Positions 24,241 through 36,760 of a DNA stretch of 64,000 nucleotides are shown here, in pieces. Position 1 is the first letter of the stretch, and the number at the start of each line of letters is the position of its first letter. The position numbers were made by a program, and so were the translations under genes. The stretch is from Mesostigma viride (Eukaryota > Streptophyta > Mesostigmatophyceae > Mesostigmatales > Mesostigmataceae): the NCBI GenBank assembly GCA_009746045.1, contig RPFO01000003.1:2031292-2095291 (forward strand), in the 5' to 3' direction. Under the pieces are notes generated by a model. That model had not been told where the DNA came from. It did no database searches and worked only from the letters and a program-made list of their open reading frames with translations.

Positions 24241-25146
24241 GTGATTGCCACATATATAAGAGCCGCATTCCCTGCTCGCGTCATCGATAAACACCAGAAA
24301 AACTACGCGGGTATTCTGCACACGGCTGATTGGATCGCTCTTTTCGCGGACCTCAACGCCCAGGGACGTGCGTGGCTGTTCTCGCTTTCCTTGCGGAGTG
24401 TGGGCTCGGCGTACCTTCGTGCTCTTCCCATGGCCCCCCCATTCGCCTTGGCTCCCAGCCACTACTCGGTGGCGCTCCGGCACCAGCTATTTGCCCCGCA
24501 GCCTCTTGTTCCGGCCGGGCGGCCTTGTGGTAGCTGTGGGCAGCCGCTGGATCCCACGGGGACTCACTACCTTGCCTGCATGGGGGGCCAACAGAATCAG
24601 AATTGGTATATGTATTTGCACACTGTCCTCCTGACGGTGGTGCTCGCCATGATTCGGTCGGTTTTCCCCCACGCGAACATCCGGTCCGAGGATGCGGATG
24701 GCGCTGCCTTCTATTCCCCCAACCACCGGCCTGACATCGTGGTGCTGGACTTTGAGGGGGGTGGCCGGCATCTGCTTATTGACGTTTCGGTAGCGCGGCC
24801 CTTGGCTCTTAGCCACGTGGCTGGGGCCTCCCTCACGGCAGGTTACACGGCGGACCGGGCGGAGCGGGCCAAGCTCCTGGCCTACGGCGACGTCGGGCAC
24901 CATCGTGTGGTGCCCTTTGTCCTGGAGGAGTTTGGGGCCATGGGGCCCCTGACCTCCGCCTTCTTCAAGGAGTGTTGCCGGCTCCGGGAGGACCGGCTGG
25001 ACCTGGAGGGCCAGCGGGCCCCATGGTCGGCGCGGACCTGGACGTCATATTGGCGTCAGCGCTTGTCGGTGGCGCTGACTCGGGCCATGGCTGACATCAT
25101 GCTCCGCCGTACGCGGGCTGATTTTGCGGTGCAGCAGGGCTATTAG
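24241..25146 (+). CDS. Non-LTR element C-terminus with R2-type endonuclease, copy B (5'-truncated)
   Basis: The open frame of 301 codons starts without a credible ATG, because the element is truncated 5' near GCCGCATTCCCTGC (about 24263). In order it contains a conserved alpha-helical block (GRAWLFSLSLRS...), a CCHC-type zinc site (C96-x2-C99-x9-H109-x3-C113) and a PD-(D/E)XK-type endonuclease core, RPDIVVLDF at 163-171 with HLLIDV (Asp181). A basic C-terminal region ends at the stop at 25146. This order (CCHC, then RPD-x-D) is that of site-specific R2-like and related non-LTR elements, where the endonuclease nicks the target before reverse transcription. The coding part is intact here, but without RT it cannot move alone. 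The 3' UTR runs to about 25283 and ends TGTAAGTAATTATA. Confidence 0.78.
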   Translation: MIATYIRAAFPARVIDKHQKNYAGILHTADWIALFADLNAQGRAWLFSLSLRSVGSAYLRALPMAPPFALAPSHYSVALRHQLFAPQPLVPAGRPCGSCGQPLDPTGTHYLACMGGQQNQNWYMYLHTVLLTVVLAMIRSVFPHANIRSEDADGAAFYSPNHRPDIVVLDFEGGGRHLLIDVSVARPLALSHVAGASLTAGYTADRAERAKLLAYGDVGHHRVVPFVLEEFGAMGPLTSAFFKECCRLREDRLDLEGQRAPWSARTWTSYWRQRLSVALTRAMADIMLRRTRADFAVQQGY

Positions 25147-25307
25147 GTTCCTCCCGTTAGGCGTTTCCATTGCATGGTCTTATCGTAGTATAGAGCTTTG
25201 ACATGGCTCTGTATATAGGTTTATAGCTGGGCGTTTGCTTTGGTTTGAGTGATTTCACTCTGCTGTAAGTAATTATATTTTTAACATATATAAGAGCGCC
25301 ACCTCCC

Positions 25308-26375
25308 TCGCGGCACTCCCTCGGTCGCCTCCGTTCAATCTCCCGCCGCATTCCCTGCTCGCGTCATCGATAAACACCAGAAAACCTACGCGGGTATTCT
25401 GCACACGGCTGATTGGATGGCTCTTTTCGCGGACTTCAACGCTCAGGGACGTGCGTGGCTGTTCTCGCTTTCCTTGCGGAGTTTGGGCTCGGCGTACCTT
25501 CGTGCTCTTCCCATGGCCCCCCCATTCGCCTTAGCTCCCAGCCACTACTCGGTGGCGCTCCGGCACCAGCTATTTGCCCCACTTGTTGAGCCTCTTGTTC
25601 CGGCCGGGCGGCCTTGTGGTAGCTGAGGGCAGCCGCTGGATCCCACGGGGACTCACTACCTTGCCTGCATGGGGGGCCAACAGAATCAGAATTGGTATAT
25701 TTGTATTTGCACACTGTACGTCCTCCTGACGGTGGTGGTCGTCATGGTTCGGTCGGTTTTCCCCCACGCGATCGAATATCCGGTCCGAGGATGCGGATGG
25801 CGCTGCCTTCTATTCCCCCAACCACCGGCCTGACATCGTGGTGCTGGACTTTGAGGGAGGTGGCCGGCATCTGCTTATTGACGTTTCGGTGGCGCGGCCC
25901 TTGGCTCTTAGCCATGTGGCTGGGGCCTCCCTCACGGCAGGTTACACGGCGGACCGGGCGGAGCGGGCCAAGCTCCTGGCCTACGGCGACGTCGGGCACC
26001 ATCGTGTGGTGCCCTTTGTCCTGGAGGAGTTTGGGGCCATGGGGCCCCTGACCTCCGCCTTCTTCAAGGAGTGTTGCCGGCTCCGGGAGGACCGGCTGGA
26101 CCTGGAGGGCCAGCGGGCCCCATGGTCGGCGCGGACCTGGACGTCATATTGGCGTCAGCGCTTGTCGGTGGCGCTGACTCGGGCCATGGCTGACATCATG
26201 CTCCGCCGTACGCGGGCTGATTTTGCGGTGCAGCAGGGCTATTAGGTTCCTCCCGTTAGGCGTTTCCATTGGTCTTATCGTAGTATAGAGCTTTGACATG
26301 GCTCTGTATATATAGGTTTATAGCTGGGCGTTTGCTTTGGTTTGAGTGATTTCACTCTGCTGTAAATAATTATAT
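25308..26375 (+). pseudogene. Non-LTR endonuclease end, copy C
   Basis: This copy directly follows copy B, tandem and in the same direction, and starts slightly further 5'. It is nearly identical to copy B but has small insertions and changes: extra bases at about 25582, a TGA at 25625, and extra bases near 25703 and 25770. These split the frame. The endonuclease core from 25838 to the stop at 26245 is intact and matches copy B. Its 3' UTR runs directly into the inverted copy D. Confidence 0.8.
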
Positions 26376-26384
26376 TTTATAATA

Positions 26385-27296
26385 ATATAATTACTTACAG
26401 CAGAGTGAAATCACTCAAACCAAAGCAAACGCCCAGCTATAAACCTATATACAGAGCCATGTCAAATCTCTATACTACGATAAGACCAATGGAAACTCCT
26501 AACGGGAGGAACCTAATAGCCCTGCTGCACCGCAAAATCAGCCCGCGTACGGCGGAGCATGATGTCAGCCATGGCCCGAGTCAGCGCCACCGACAAGCGC
26601 TGACGCCAATATGACGTCCAGGTCCGCGCCGACCATGAGGCCCGCTGGCCCTCCAGGTCCAGCAGGTCCTCCCGGAGCCGGCAACACTCCTTGAAGAAGG
26701 CGGAGGTCAGGGGCCCCATGGCCCCAAACTCCTCCAGGACAAAGGGCACCACACGATGGTGCCCGACGTCGCCGTAGGCCAGGAGCTTGGCCCGCTCCGC
26801 CCGGTCCGCCGTGTAACCTGCCGTGAGGGAGGCCCCAGCCACGTGGCTAAGAGCCAAGGGCCGCGCCACCGAAACGTCGATAAGCAGATGCCGGCCACCC
26901 CCCTCAAAGTCCAGCACCACGATGTCAGGCCGGTGGTTGGGGAATAGAAGGCAGCGCCATCCGCATCCTCGGACCGGATGTTCGCGTGGGGGAAAACCGA
27001 CCGAATCATGGCGAGCACCAGGTGCCGTCAGGAGGACAGTGTGCAAATACAAATACCAATTCTGATTCTGTTGGCCCCCCATGCAGGAAAGGTAGTGAGT
27101 CCCCGTGGGATCCAGCGGCTGCCCACAGCTACCACAAGGCCGCCCGGCCGGAACAAGAGGCTGCGGGGCAAATAGCTGGTGCCGGAGCGCCACCGAGTAG
27201 TGGCTGGGAGCCAAGGCGAATGGGGGGGCCATGGGAAGAGCACGAAGGTACGCCGAGCCCACACTCCGCAAGGAAAGCGAGAACAGCCACGCACGC
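26385..27296 (-). pseudogene. Non-LTR endonuclease end, copy D (inverted)
   Basis: This is a tail-to-tail partner of copy C. The minus strand reads from the 5' truncation point at about 27296 through an open frame to a stop at 26513, then the 3' UTR to 26385. It keeps the zinc-site and endonuclease motifs. A stretch near 27020 reads differently from copy B (local frame change around TAPGARHD). With copy C it forms an inverted repeat of about 0.9 kb per arm around an AT-rich centre of under 30 bp. Confidence 0.8.
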
Positions 27297-27299
27297 TAT

Positions 27300-27985
27300 A
27301 TTTTTATAACATTATTATATAAGACTTTGTCGTGACCCATGCAGTCTAGATCCCTCCCAGGCCTGCATGGTGGGCCGCGGCAGCGATGTTGCTGCGTGTC
27401 GTAGTTTTGTGATGTAGCCTTAGTTGTACCTTGTGTGCACAGCTGGCGTGATCCTTGGATGTCCGTGTCAGATTCCTATTAATTTCTTAAGGGTTCTTCT
27501 TCTTTTCCGGGTTTTCCTTATGTTGCATGCCCCTCTCACCTCCGTAACTTATCTTCTCAATGAACATATATGTAGTACTCCTACACACAGATCTCGAGTG
27601 ATTTATCTAGTACCAAACTACAATCCGAAAGGCTTGCATCACTCCCCGGACAGGAGAACTTTTGCGGATGACTGTAGGTGTAAGTTGGCGATACCATGGT
27701 AACCGAAGACGTCCGTCCTATATGTAGTCATGCAGCAAAATTGGTGCGAGAGGTCCCCAGTTCGATTCCAGTCGGATTCATTTGCAGATCGCGTTTTTCC
27801 GCGTTTTCCGCGGCCCGGCACTGAACGCAAATGGTTTTCACCTTTGCGGAGTGTCTGATCAGAATATATGTATAAGACTGAATTGAACTGGCAACAACGG
27901 CACTAATCGCTGAAAGGATCTATAGTATAATGTAAACTTGTATAGGCCGGCCGCTATAACTGTAGGCCAGATCCGCCAACACTAG
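27300..27985. other. Intergenic; dispersed repeat and B-box-like motif
   Basis: No gene is seen. At about 27455-27548 there is the inverted partner of the 11312-11400 repeat. The motif AGTTCGATTCC at about 27757 resembles a pol III B box, but a full tRNA cloverleaf does not fold around it, so it could be a SINE relic. Confidence 0.35.
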
Positions 27986-28909
27986 GAGCCGGGTGTTGAC
28001 AAAGTGTGACAAATTTTTGTCAACAATTGTCAACTTGTTGACAAAGTGTGACAACTTGTTGACAAATTGTTGACAAAGTGTGACAAAGTGTGACAAAACT
28101 AGACAAAAAAATGTCAACAGCTTGACAAAACTTGACAGAATGTTGACAATGTTGACAAAACGTTGACAATCGTTGACATGTCAACTTTATGTTGATGTCA
28201 ACAAATGTCAAAACACTGACAAGCCAAGGTGATTTGTCAACAAATGTCAAGACGTTTACAAACGCAGGCCAAACGCAAGAAAAATGTCAACAAATGTCAA
28301 CATGACAAAATGTCAACACGATAAACAAAGGCATAGCAAACTGACAAATCAACACCACGCACAGGTAAACTTACTTCATTAAAATCAATATGGCTGCTGC
28401 CTTGCTGCCTGAATTGCGGTTTTCTGCATTACATTAGCATGACAAACTTTACTGACAAAACACATGAATGAAGAGTGCACTCAATCACAGTCCGAGGGTG
28501 GCGTGCAAGATGTACAACCGCAAGCATCTCACAAATGCAGTATAACATCCGTCATAGGGCTGTCCCAGCGATCATTGCTGAAAAAAATGGACTCTCTAGA
28601 AATTTATCGCATGACAATGTCCAGTGCTACAGCGATGTGACGAGGGCTCAGAGCCTACAAAATCTGTGTCCGCAGGTGCCCTCCCCGCCATGCTGGCCAA
28701 TGTGTCCGCCATGGTTGTGTTAGGTAGATCGCCTGCATGCAAGGGATACATGCGTTATCCGGCAAAGCAGCAAAGGGAACACACAAAGATCTTAAGTGAG
28801 ATGAATACCCGAAATCAGCTGTGTGTAATGAGACGTCGTGAGAGCACAGCAGTCGCGTGGCTGTTTGTGAGTAATGGCTTGATTTTAGGACCGAGAAAGT
28901 GAGATAGCG

Positions 28910-29022
<113 letters not shown>

Positions 29023-32000
29023 GGACGGGTATTCTCACCTAACTCGTCCCCATGTACCTCACAAGATGTGGAGAACAGCGAAACCCCAGGAATCCCTAGA
29101 GAAGAGCGTTGCGTTGCAAACTGCCGAAAAAACAAGTGGGAGCTGTAAAGTTTCTCCAAGATGCCAGGATGCTTTACGATCTACTTTCTTGCAATCTCAC
29201 TACTATGGTGAATACGGCACTCTGAGAAAGAAAGAAGAAAGATTGACGCCAGATCCATGCGAAGGAAAAGTTAGGCCAATCAACTGAATATATGCCCCGT
29301 ACAGGGTACGAATAAAATCTAACGAGGTAGAAGGCATCATAACTAAAGTTGACAGAGAAAGGAGTCGTTTGGTGTGGGGGTGTGGGGGGGTGGGTGAAAA
29401 AATCCTGTGATTATCAGCAAAAAGACGCTACTAAGGCAAGAAAGAAAGAAAAAATCTATCCATGCCACGCATGTCAACCAAGGCTTCTGGATTTCACAGA
29501 AGAGTCTCCCAACGGCAAAGGAGTTCGTATGATTTGTAGCTAAAAGCAGGGCTCCAAAAATATGCATAGAAGCTGGAAGCACAAAATACACTTTCCAAAC
29601 TGCTACATTTAATTCCAATTATTAATGCTGGAGGGATCACCACCTACAAACGCTCAATAAAACAAGAATGCAGAAAACAAATTATTCCCGTGTGTGCTCT
29701 CCTGCCTGCTTTCTAGCTACCAAACAAACAAAGAAAGTGTACATTCTTTGGCTCTCCAATGTGCCTCTTTAGCGTTAAAAACAAAGAAATACAATTCTTC
29801 GGCTCACAATTGTGCTTCATTGGCGGTAACAACAGTGCTGCCGGCTGGGCTATACCAGAACACAAAGAACTATTAAACGGCACAGTCAGTAGAACCGTTG
29901 TAAAGTACTAAACAAACGAACAAACAAACAAACCGGAGTTGAATATTCAAATAAAGAAGGCGTTCCCATGAGGGAATTGCAACCGATAAAACATCATTAT
30001 CAAGTCCCGAAGGCCTTTGGGTGCCCCTGGACTGAATTACAATGCGGACATCCAATGGTGGCTGCAACGCACAGCATGTTTACAGCTTCGTGAATGGACA
30101 CTAGATGAAGAATGATGACAGTTGCTCACCATAAAAAAATTGGCCGCGCTGGACAGCCGACCACGCCGCTGCCACATGCGATGGGGCCACGTGCAAGTCC
30201 AACGGTATCAGGCATCACAAGTACACGCGCGAAATTGACATCGAAATGGCAGCACAGATGCAACATACGAATGTATGGAGAACCGTTAGCTTAAACAACG
30301 GAAGTTTGTGAAAAGAAGGAAAGTGACGCAATAGCAGACCGTGGCATACATGATACGCTCAACCTGTACATTATTTAAATACCTAATTCATAAGCACGTG
30401 ACGCAACCTGTACACATCGGCAGGCTCGAGTTACCATGGTCCGGATTCTCCCATGCGCTGGTTGTCTCCTTGATATCGATGCCTTTCATAAGAATTGAAC
30501 CAGATTTGGTTTGAATAGTACAATTGACCTTGTGTATCTAGGAGAAAATGAATGTACTGCGAGCATGGCTAACTTGGCGGGAAACTCTGGGCGGCCCATG
30601 TAGCATCATGGGCGGTGGGCCCTAGGGCAATGCACGAGAATGTCACGTGCGTACGGCGTGTTCAAGTCGATGCAAGACTGTCAGTATTTCGGACGAAGAA
30701 TTACTTACTCACCTCAAACGGTTAAGAGTGGGTTAGCTTCTGGATGTCCGAATGGCGCTGTGCCTACCAGCGAACAGATCGATGACAACTTAATTCTAGA
30801 TCCTGGCTGTGTTTCTCCCCCGATGGCTTCTTCTGGCCCTCCGAGCTAGCTAGATAAATTTCATCAAGGACGGCGATTTAATTGCTAAGAAAATCATGAC
30901 GGTCATCAGTGAGTCTATGATCCTATTCCTTATATGTAGTTATTCGTTCCTACCATACCGCCATTGCTGAAAAAGTCACAGCATGTAATTCCCACCTTGG
31001 CTGCGAGCCTTGGCGTAGCTTCCGTCTTCCACCTTCCCCGGCCACAAGCTTTTCCTTGGAGCACAAGCACGTCTTTCGTTTGTCATCGTTTAGCTTCAAC
31101 GGGAACACCCGCGCAAGTCGCAAGTCGCCACCACGGGAATCACTTGCACAAGCTTGCAAGACTTTGCGCAAGACGATAGTTGGCGTCGTCTATTAGTATT
31201 GTCCACGCATTTGCGGCCGTCTGTCAGTCTGCTGACTCTTATCGGCGGTCCGTAAGTTTGTGGCCATGCCCTGGCCATGCCAGTCATCCGACAGCCATCA
31301 GATGACGTCCAGTAAATTAAGTAAAAGTACTTATGACGAGTATTTACCAGTGGTAGAGAAACAGTCGTCACTCTACAGTATCGCTTGGTTGGGATCGCTT
31401 GCTGCTGGCGTAATCGCGTCCTTGATCGCCGTACCATTCAGGGAGCGGCCGTACCCGGAAAAACTGCATTGCGCAACAGTTGCCCGTCAGCATCCTTTCC
31501 CAAAATTCAAAGTTTGCGCCAAAGGCCAGCGTTCAACGAAGGCAGAAGTAGGTGTTGCGCGCAGGAAAAACCATGTCTACGGTTAGTGCTTGGGGCTAGC
31601 GCCGGCCGCCGGGCAGAGAGGGCTCGAGCAACGGGGCCACTCACCGAAGTTCTATGTAAGCAGTGAGCGCCATCCAAGATTGTGCAATAAGAGATGTTGC
31701 AGGCCCTCGAAGTGATGTGATTTCTTCAGCAACCGCTATCAGTAACGATGTAGGTGCACTGTCGATGTATGTATGCTGAGCTAGGACATGGTGGTAGCCA
31801 TTGAGGGAGAAACGTGTGCAGTCCTGAGCCAAGCAGCTCTTTACGCTGTAACGCAGCTCGAACAGGACGTCTGGAGCGCGCCAAGCTCCTTCAACGGCAC
31901 CACGGTCAGCGAATTTTTGTCGTACGGTTTAACTAACAACACGAATATAGTTAGCATCCCGTGCTCGAATGTGTAGGGCCGTTTCGTTGCGGGTAAAGCT

Positions 32001-32329
32001 TGCCACGTATTTCAGAGATTTTAATGTGTATTCTCTGAATGCTTTCATTACCATGGTGCTTTCCGTGCTCGTCATCATATGTATACATTTGTGTTGCCGT
32101 TTCCTCTTCCATTTTGCGCGTGTACTTGCGGGTGACTGACACCGTCGGACGGGCATGCGGCCTACCCGCGAATGGCTGAGACTGGCTCCTGCTTGAGACT
32201 TGTGGTGAGTAGTGGTTACGATCCCATACATAGGGTCTATACTAAGGATATCACCGTGCTGTAGGTGGAATCGCATGCAGTGCCTCCTGTTGTTTTTAAC
32301 TCCCTTTACCTGGCATTTTTGCCGAGGGG

Positions 32330-34235
32330 TGAGGATTATTCCTTGTCATGGGGGCATACAGGACGGGTTACTTATTCCTTGTCATGGGGGCAGGCAGGAC
32401 AAGTTAATTATTCCTTGTCATGGGGGGCAGGCAGGACGGGTTAATTGTTCCTTTTCATGGGGGCAGGCAGGGCGGGTTAATTATTCCTTGTCATTAGGGG
32501 CAGGCAGGACGGGTTAATAATTCCTTGTCATGGGGGCAGGCAGGACGGGTCACTTATTCCTTGTCATGGGGGCAGGCAGGACGGGTCAATTATTCCGTGT
32601 CATGGGGGCAGGCTGGACCTGTTAATTATTCCTTGTCATGGGGGCAGGCGGGACGGGTTAGTAATTCCTTGTCTTGGGGGCAGGCAGGGCGGGTGAATTA
32701 TTCCTTTTTATGGTGACAGGCAGAACGGGTTAATCACTCCTTGTCATGGGAGGCAGGCAGGACGGGTTACTTATTCCTTGTCATGGGGGGCAGGCGCATT
32801 GCATATACATTTATTCCTTGTCATGGGGGGCAGGCAGGACGGGTTAATTGTTCTTGTCATGAGGGGACGGCAGGGGGGGCTCATGATACCCTGTAGTGGG
32901 GTGGGCGAAGGCAGGGGGGGTTAATGATTCCCTGTCATGGGGTGGGGGAAGGCAGGGGGGGTTAACGATTCCTTGTGTCCATGGGGGGCAGGCAGGACGG
33001 GTTTCTTATTCCTTGTCATGAGGGGAAGGCAGGGGAGGTAAATGATTTCCTGTCGTGGGGTGGGAGAAGGCGGGGGTAATAATTTTTCCTTGCCATGGGG
33101 GCAGGCAGGACAGGTTAATTATTCCTTGTCATGGGGGCATGCAGAAAAGCTTAAAAATTTCTTGTCATGGGATTGAAAGCACCTCACAGTCAGTTGTCCT
33201 CCCTTACGAAATGGCGATTTTGTAGCTACATGATTAACAGAGCATATGCTCTAAATCTTGTAGCAATGGACCGCGTTATATTTCTGTTGGCGACTACTTT
33301 CAAACATTCATCATTTTTGTTTTTCTTTTACATTTGTCTTGTTGCGGACAGGGAGGGTTGATTGCCTTTTCATGGGGGGCAGGCAGGGGTGGGGGTTACT
33401 CCTTGTCATGGGGGGCAGGCAGGGGGGTTGATTGCCTTTTCATGGGGGGCAGGCAGGGGCCGGGGCTTAATTATTCCTTGTAATGTGGTGCAGGCAGGGG
33501 GGGTAATGATTCATTGTCATGGGGGGCAGGCAGGGGGGGGGTAACTCCTTGTCATGGGGGGCAGGCGGGGGGGGGTAATTATCCCTTGTCATGGGGGTTC
33601 AGGCAGAGGGGGCTAATCCTTGTCACATGGGGGGCAGGCTGCGTGGGTAATTTTTCCTTGTAATTAGGCAGGCAGGGGGGGTAGTTGATCCTTGTCATGG
33701 GGGACATGCAGGGGGGGGCAATGATTCCTTGTCGTGGGGGGCATGTAGGGGGCGTCAAGTGTTCCTTGTTATGTGGGGCAGGCAGGGGGGGGATGATTCT
33801 TGTCGTGGGGGGCAGGCAGGGGAGGGGATGATTCTTGTCGTGGGGGGCAGGCAGGGAGTGTTAATTATTCCTTGTCACGGGGGGCAGACAGGGGGGGGCA
33901 ATGATTCCTTGTCGTGGGGGGCAGGTAGCGGGGGTTAGTTGTTCCTTGTCGTGGGGGGCAGGCAGGGGGGGTCAATGATTCCTTGTCATGCCCGGGGCAG
34001 GTAGGGGGCGTAATTATTCCTTGTATTGGGGGCCAGGCGGGGGGCGTTAATCGTTGTCATGGGGGGCAGGCAGGGGGGTTTAATCCTTGTCATGGGGGGC
34101 AGGCAGGGGGGCTTGTTCCTTGTCATGGGGGACAGGTATGGGGGGGAGATTATTCCGCGTCATGGGGGTAGGCAAATGGGTTAGTTTTTCCTTGTCATGG
34201 GGGGCAGGTGGGGCAGCTTTATAATTCCTTGTGGT
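32330..34235. repeat. GC-rich minisatellite in two blocks with a shared spacer
   Basis: A 36-40-bp unit (TTCCTTGTCATGGGGGCAGG plus about 18 bp) fills 32330-33165 and, more diverged and G-richer, 33360-34235. Each block is followed by a related single-copy-like segment (33165-33358 and 34240-34398) carrying AGCACCT, ATGATTAACA/TCGATTAACA, CATATGCTC and a T-rich end. The whole is a two-copy higher-order repeat. Confidence 0.88.
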
Positions 34236-35654
34236 GGGTTTTAAGCACCTTGCAATCGTTATGCCCTCTTAAGGAAGTGTGCTTGCGCAGCTAATCGATT
34301 AACATAACATATGCTCCAAATTTCGTACACAATGGATACCGTAATAAATTTGTTATTGACTACGAATAAACATTCATAATTTTTGTTTTTCTTCTGCAGG
34401 AAGTCTCGGCTGTTCTGGTGCCATATGCATCCTCACCATCGTCGTCATCGACGTAGCCGGCGGACTCGTCTAGGGTCCATGCACGGGTTGCTCAGGTTTG
34501 TCTTTGAATCTGTGTGATGAGGTGTTTTCTTTGCGCAGTGTATGTTTGCCTGCAGCTACCTTTTTTGTTCCAAATAGATCAGTGCTTTCTTCTTTGCATT
34601 TGCAGCAAGAGAGGGAAGTTTTTGTACAGGTTTTTTAACGTAATCTGCCTCTTTAATGTTGCACAACTGACAACAACCATGTATACATTGATGTTATTTC
34701 CACCTCTGCATCTTTTTTCTGTGTTTTACAGGAGAGTCGAGAGCTTTTAATCAAAATGACATCCGCAAATGACGGCTGCACACAATATACCCAACGGGCG
34801 GCTGCCTGCAAATTCTTTGCAAGCATTTAGAGCTTTCCGTGGAAGTCATGCTCACAACGGGCTGCACGCAACGCAATGGGCTGCCGTCCGAACTTTGCCT
34901 ACGAGACAATCGTTGTTGCTGTCAGCATTAAGTAATGCTTATTTTGTAATAAAAAGAAAAATTTCACTGGTTTTTGTCACTTTTTGTCACTTTTTGTCAC
35001 TTTTTGTCACTTTTTGTCTGTTTTATAGTCCTGATAAATTTTCAGGATTGTCTGTGATATATCAACGTTTGTGTTGTGATAAATGTGCACAAATGTCACT
35101 AATTGTGGTGTGATAAAATGTGATAAAATCTCACTCTCATGTTGACAATGCGTGACGTTGACAATGTGTGACATTTTTTGACACTTTCACCTTGATAATT
35201 TGTCAAGAATTGTCTTGTAAAATCGACCTGATATGTCATGGTTTTGTCAACATTTGTATAGCTTTTGTCACACTTTGTCACACCACATGTCACACTTTGT
35301 CACACTTTGTCACACTTTATCAACCTGACATGTCAAGCATTGTCACACTTTGTCAACACCCGGCTCACGTACGTACTGAACAACATTGAAGCCAAAGTCG
35401 CAAGACAGCTCTAGCCCCGATTTACCGCCACACCATAGCACATACATTGCTGCCCAGGTTTGCTGAGGCCACTGCCACTGTGACCGGCCGCCGGCCTTCA
35501 CCAGGTGGAAGGCAAAGTTGGCCAGGGCATCGTGAAGCTGGAAGCAGTTGCTACCAATTAAGGTAGACGCCCTGGCCGCGCCTGCAGGTCCCCGAGCTAG
35601 ATGCTAGCCGAGGGAACTGCCACCATCGCCGCCCACCCGCCGGTCGGGCCAGCG

Positions 35655-35817
35655 ATTAATTAAACTCGTGCTCCCGTTGGGGAGTCGCGGAGCACCGAAG
35701 TGCTTTTAATCCCTGTGTGTGCACAACAGGAGAAAGGGCAGAGACCCCCTTTCTCCTTCATGCCAAAGGCATGCCACAGCTGCATTCGGGCACGTTAGCT
35801 AAACGGACACGCTACAC
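35655..35817 (-). mobile_element. SINE-like retroposon, copy 4 (5'-truncated)
   Basis: The tail TTAATTAA, both hairpins and about 120 bp of body match copy 2. Similarity stops at about 35817. Truncation at the 5' end is typical of target-primed insertion. Confidence 0.8.
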
Positions 35818-35827
35818 TAGGAAGTCG

Positions 35828-36232
35828 GAAAAAATTCGTCCTGAGATCTCTTGAGATTCTCCTGAGTTTTTTTTTGACAAATCTTGAGAAATCCTGAGAA
35901 ATCCTGAGATGTCCTGAGAATATCTTGAGATTGTCCTGAGATTCATCCTGAGTTTTCCTGAGATTGTCCTGAGATTCATCCTGATATTTCGTCTTCACAA
36001 AATCTGGTAAGTGCACACCTCGGGTCCTGAGATTCTGGTGAAAAACTCAGGTCTTGAGATTTTGACTTTGTAGTGAAAATCTCAGGACAAAATCTCAGGA
36101 CAATCTCAGGACAATCTCAGGACAAAATCTCAGGACAATCTCAGGACAAAAAAAACGAGTCGAATCTCAAGAAATTCTCAGGACAATCTCAGGACAAAAA
36201 AACGTGTAGAATCTCAAGAAAATCAAGAACAT
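35828..36232. repeat. Fold-back repeat of TCCTGAGATT motifs
   Basis: The left half (35828-35995) is a series of TCCTGAGA/TCTTGAGA motifs. The right half (36035-36225) is the inverse series, TCTCAGGACAA/TCTCAAGAA. The halves could pair into a long imperfect hairpin around about 36010. No coding content or target duplication was found. The following 36233-36760 shows no gene. Confidence 0.7.
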
Positions 36233-36760
36233 GCACAGGCGAATTCTCCAGCCATTCTGGGACAAAAAAATGGTGTTATCAGGGACCGTCAGAAATACAA
36301 CAATGCAAGATGATTACAACAGGGGCATGACTCACAATCAGTGCATTTATTACATTGATAAATATCATGTTACAGCTTGCATACATCATCCACAGCAAAC
36401 ATGCTGTCAACTGACATTCGTAGTCATGTCTTGGTGAAAGGGAAAAACTGATTCATTCTTGGAATCAGGGAAGTTTGTGTACATCTTCACACAATTCTTC
36501 ACGAGAAGAGTTCTCATGCCTCTCCCATACTGTTCAGAGTCCGCATGTTTCGTTCTACGTCTTCCTGCACGTAGGAGCACAATTAAGAAGGACAAAGCAG
36601 CAAGGCAGGGCCAGAATCAGAAAGGCTGCAGGATGTGCAAATGTACACCAAATCCAAAATGACGAGACAGTAAAAAATCACGCTCGTACACGAGACAAAA
36701 AAATCGCTTTGTAGTGCAAAAAAATGGAATCCTGTGCACCCTGATCGTGAAAACTTACAG

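Noticed and set aside
27690-27790. tRNA gene around the B-box-like AGTTCGATTCC
   Set aside because: No acceptor stem or D arm can be folded at normal spacing, and the T stem is mispaired.
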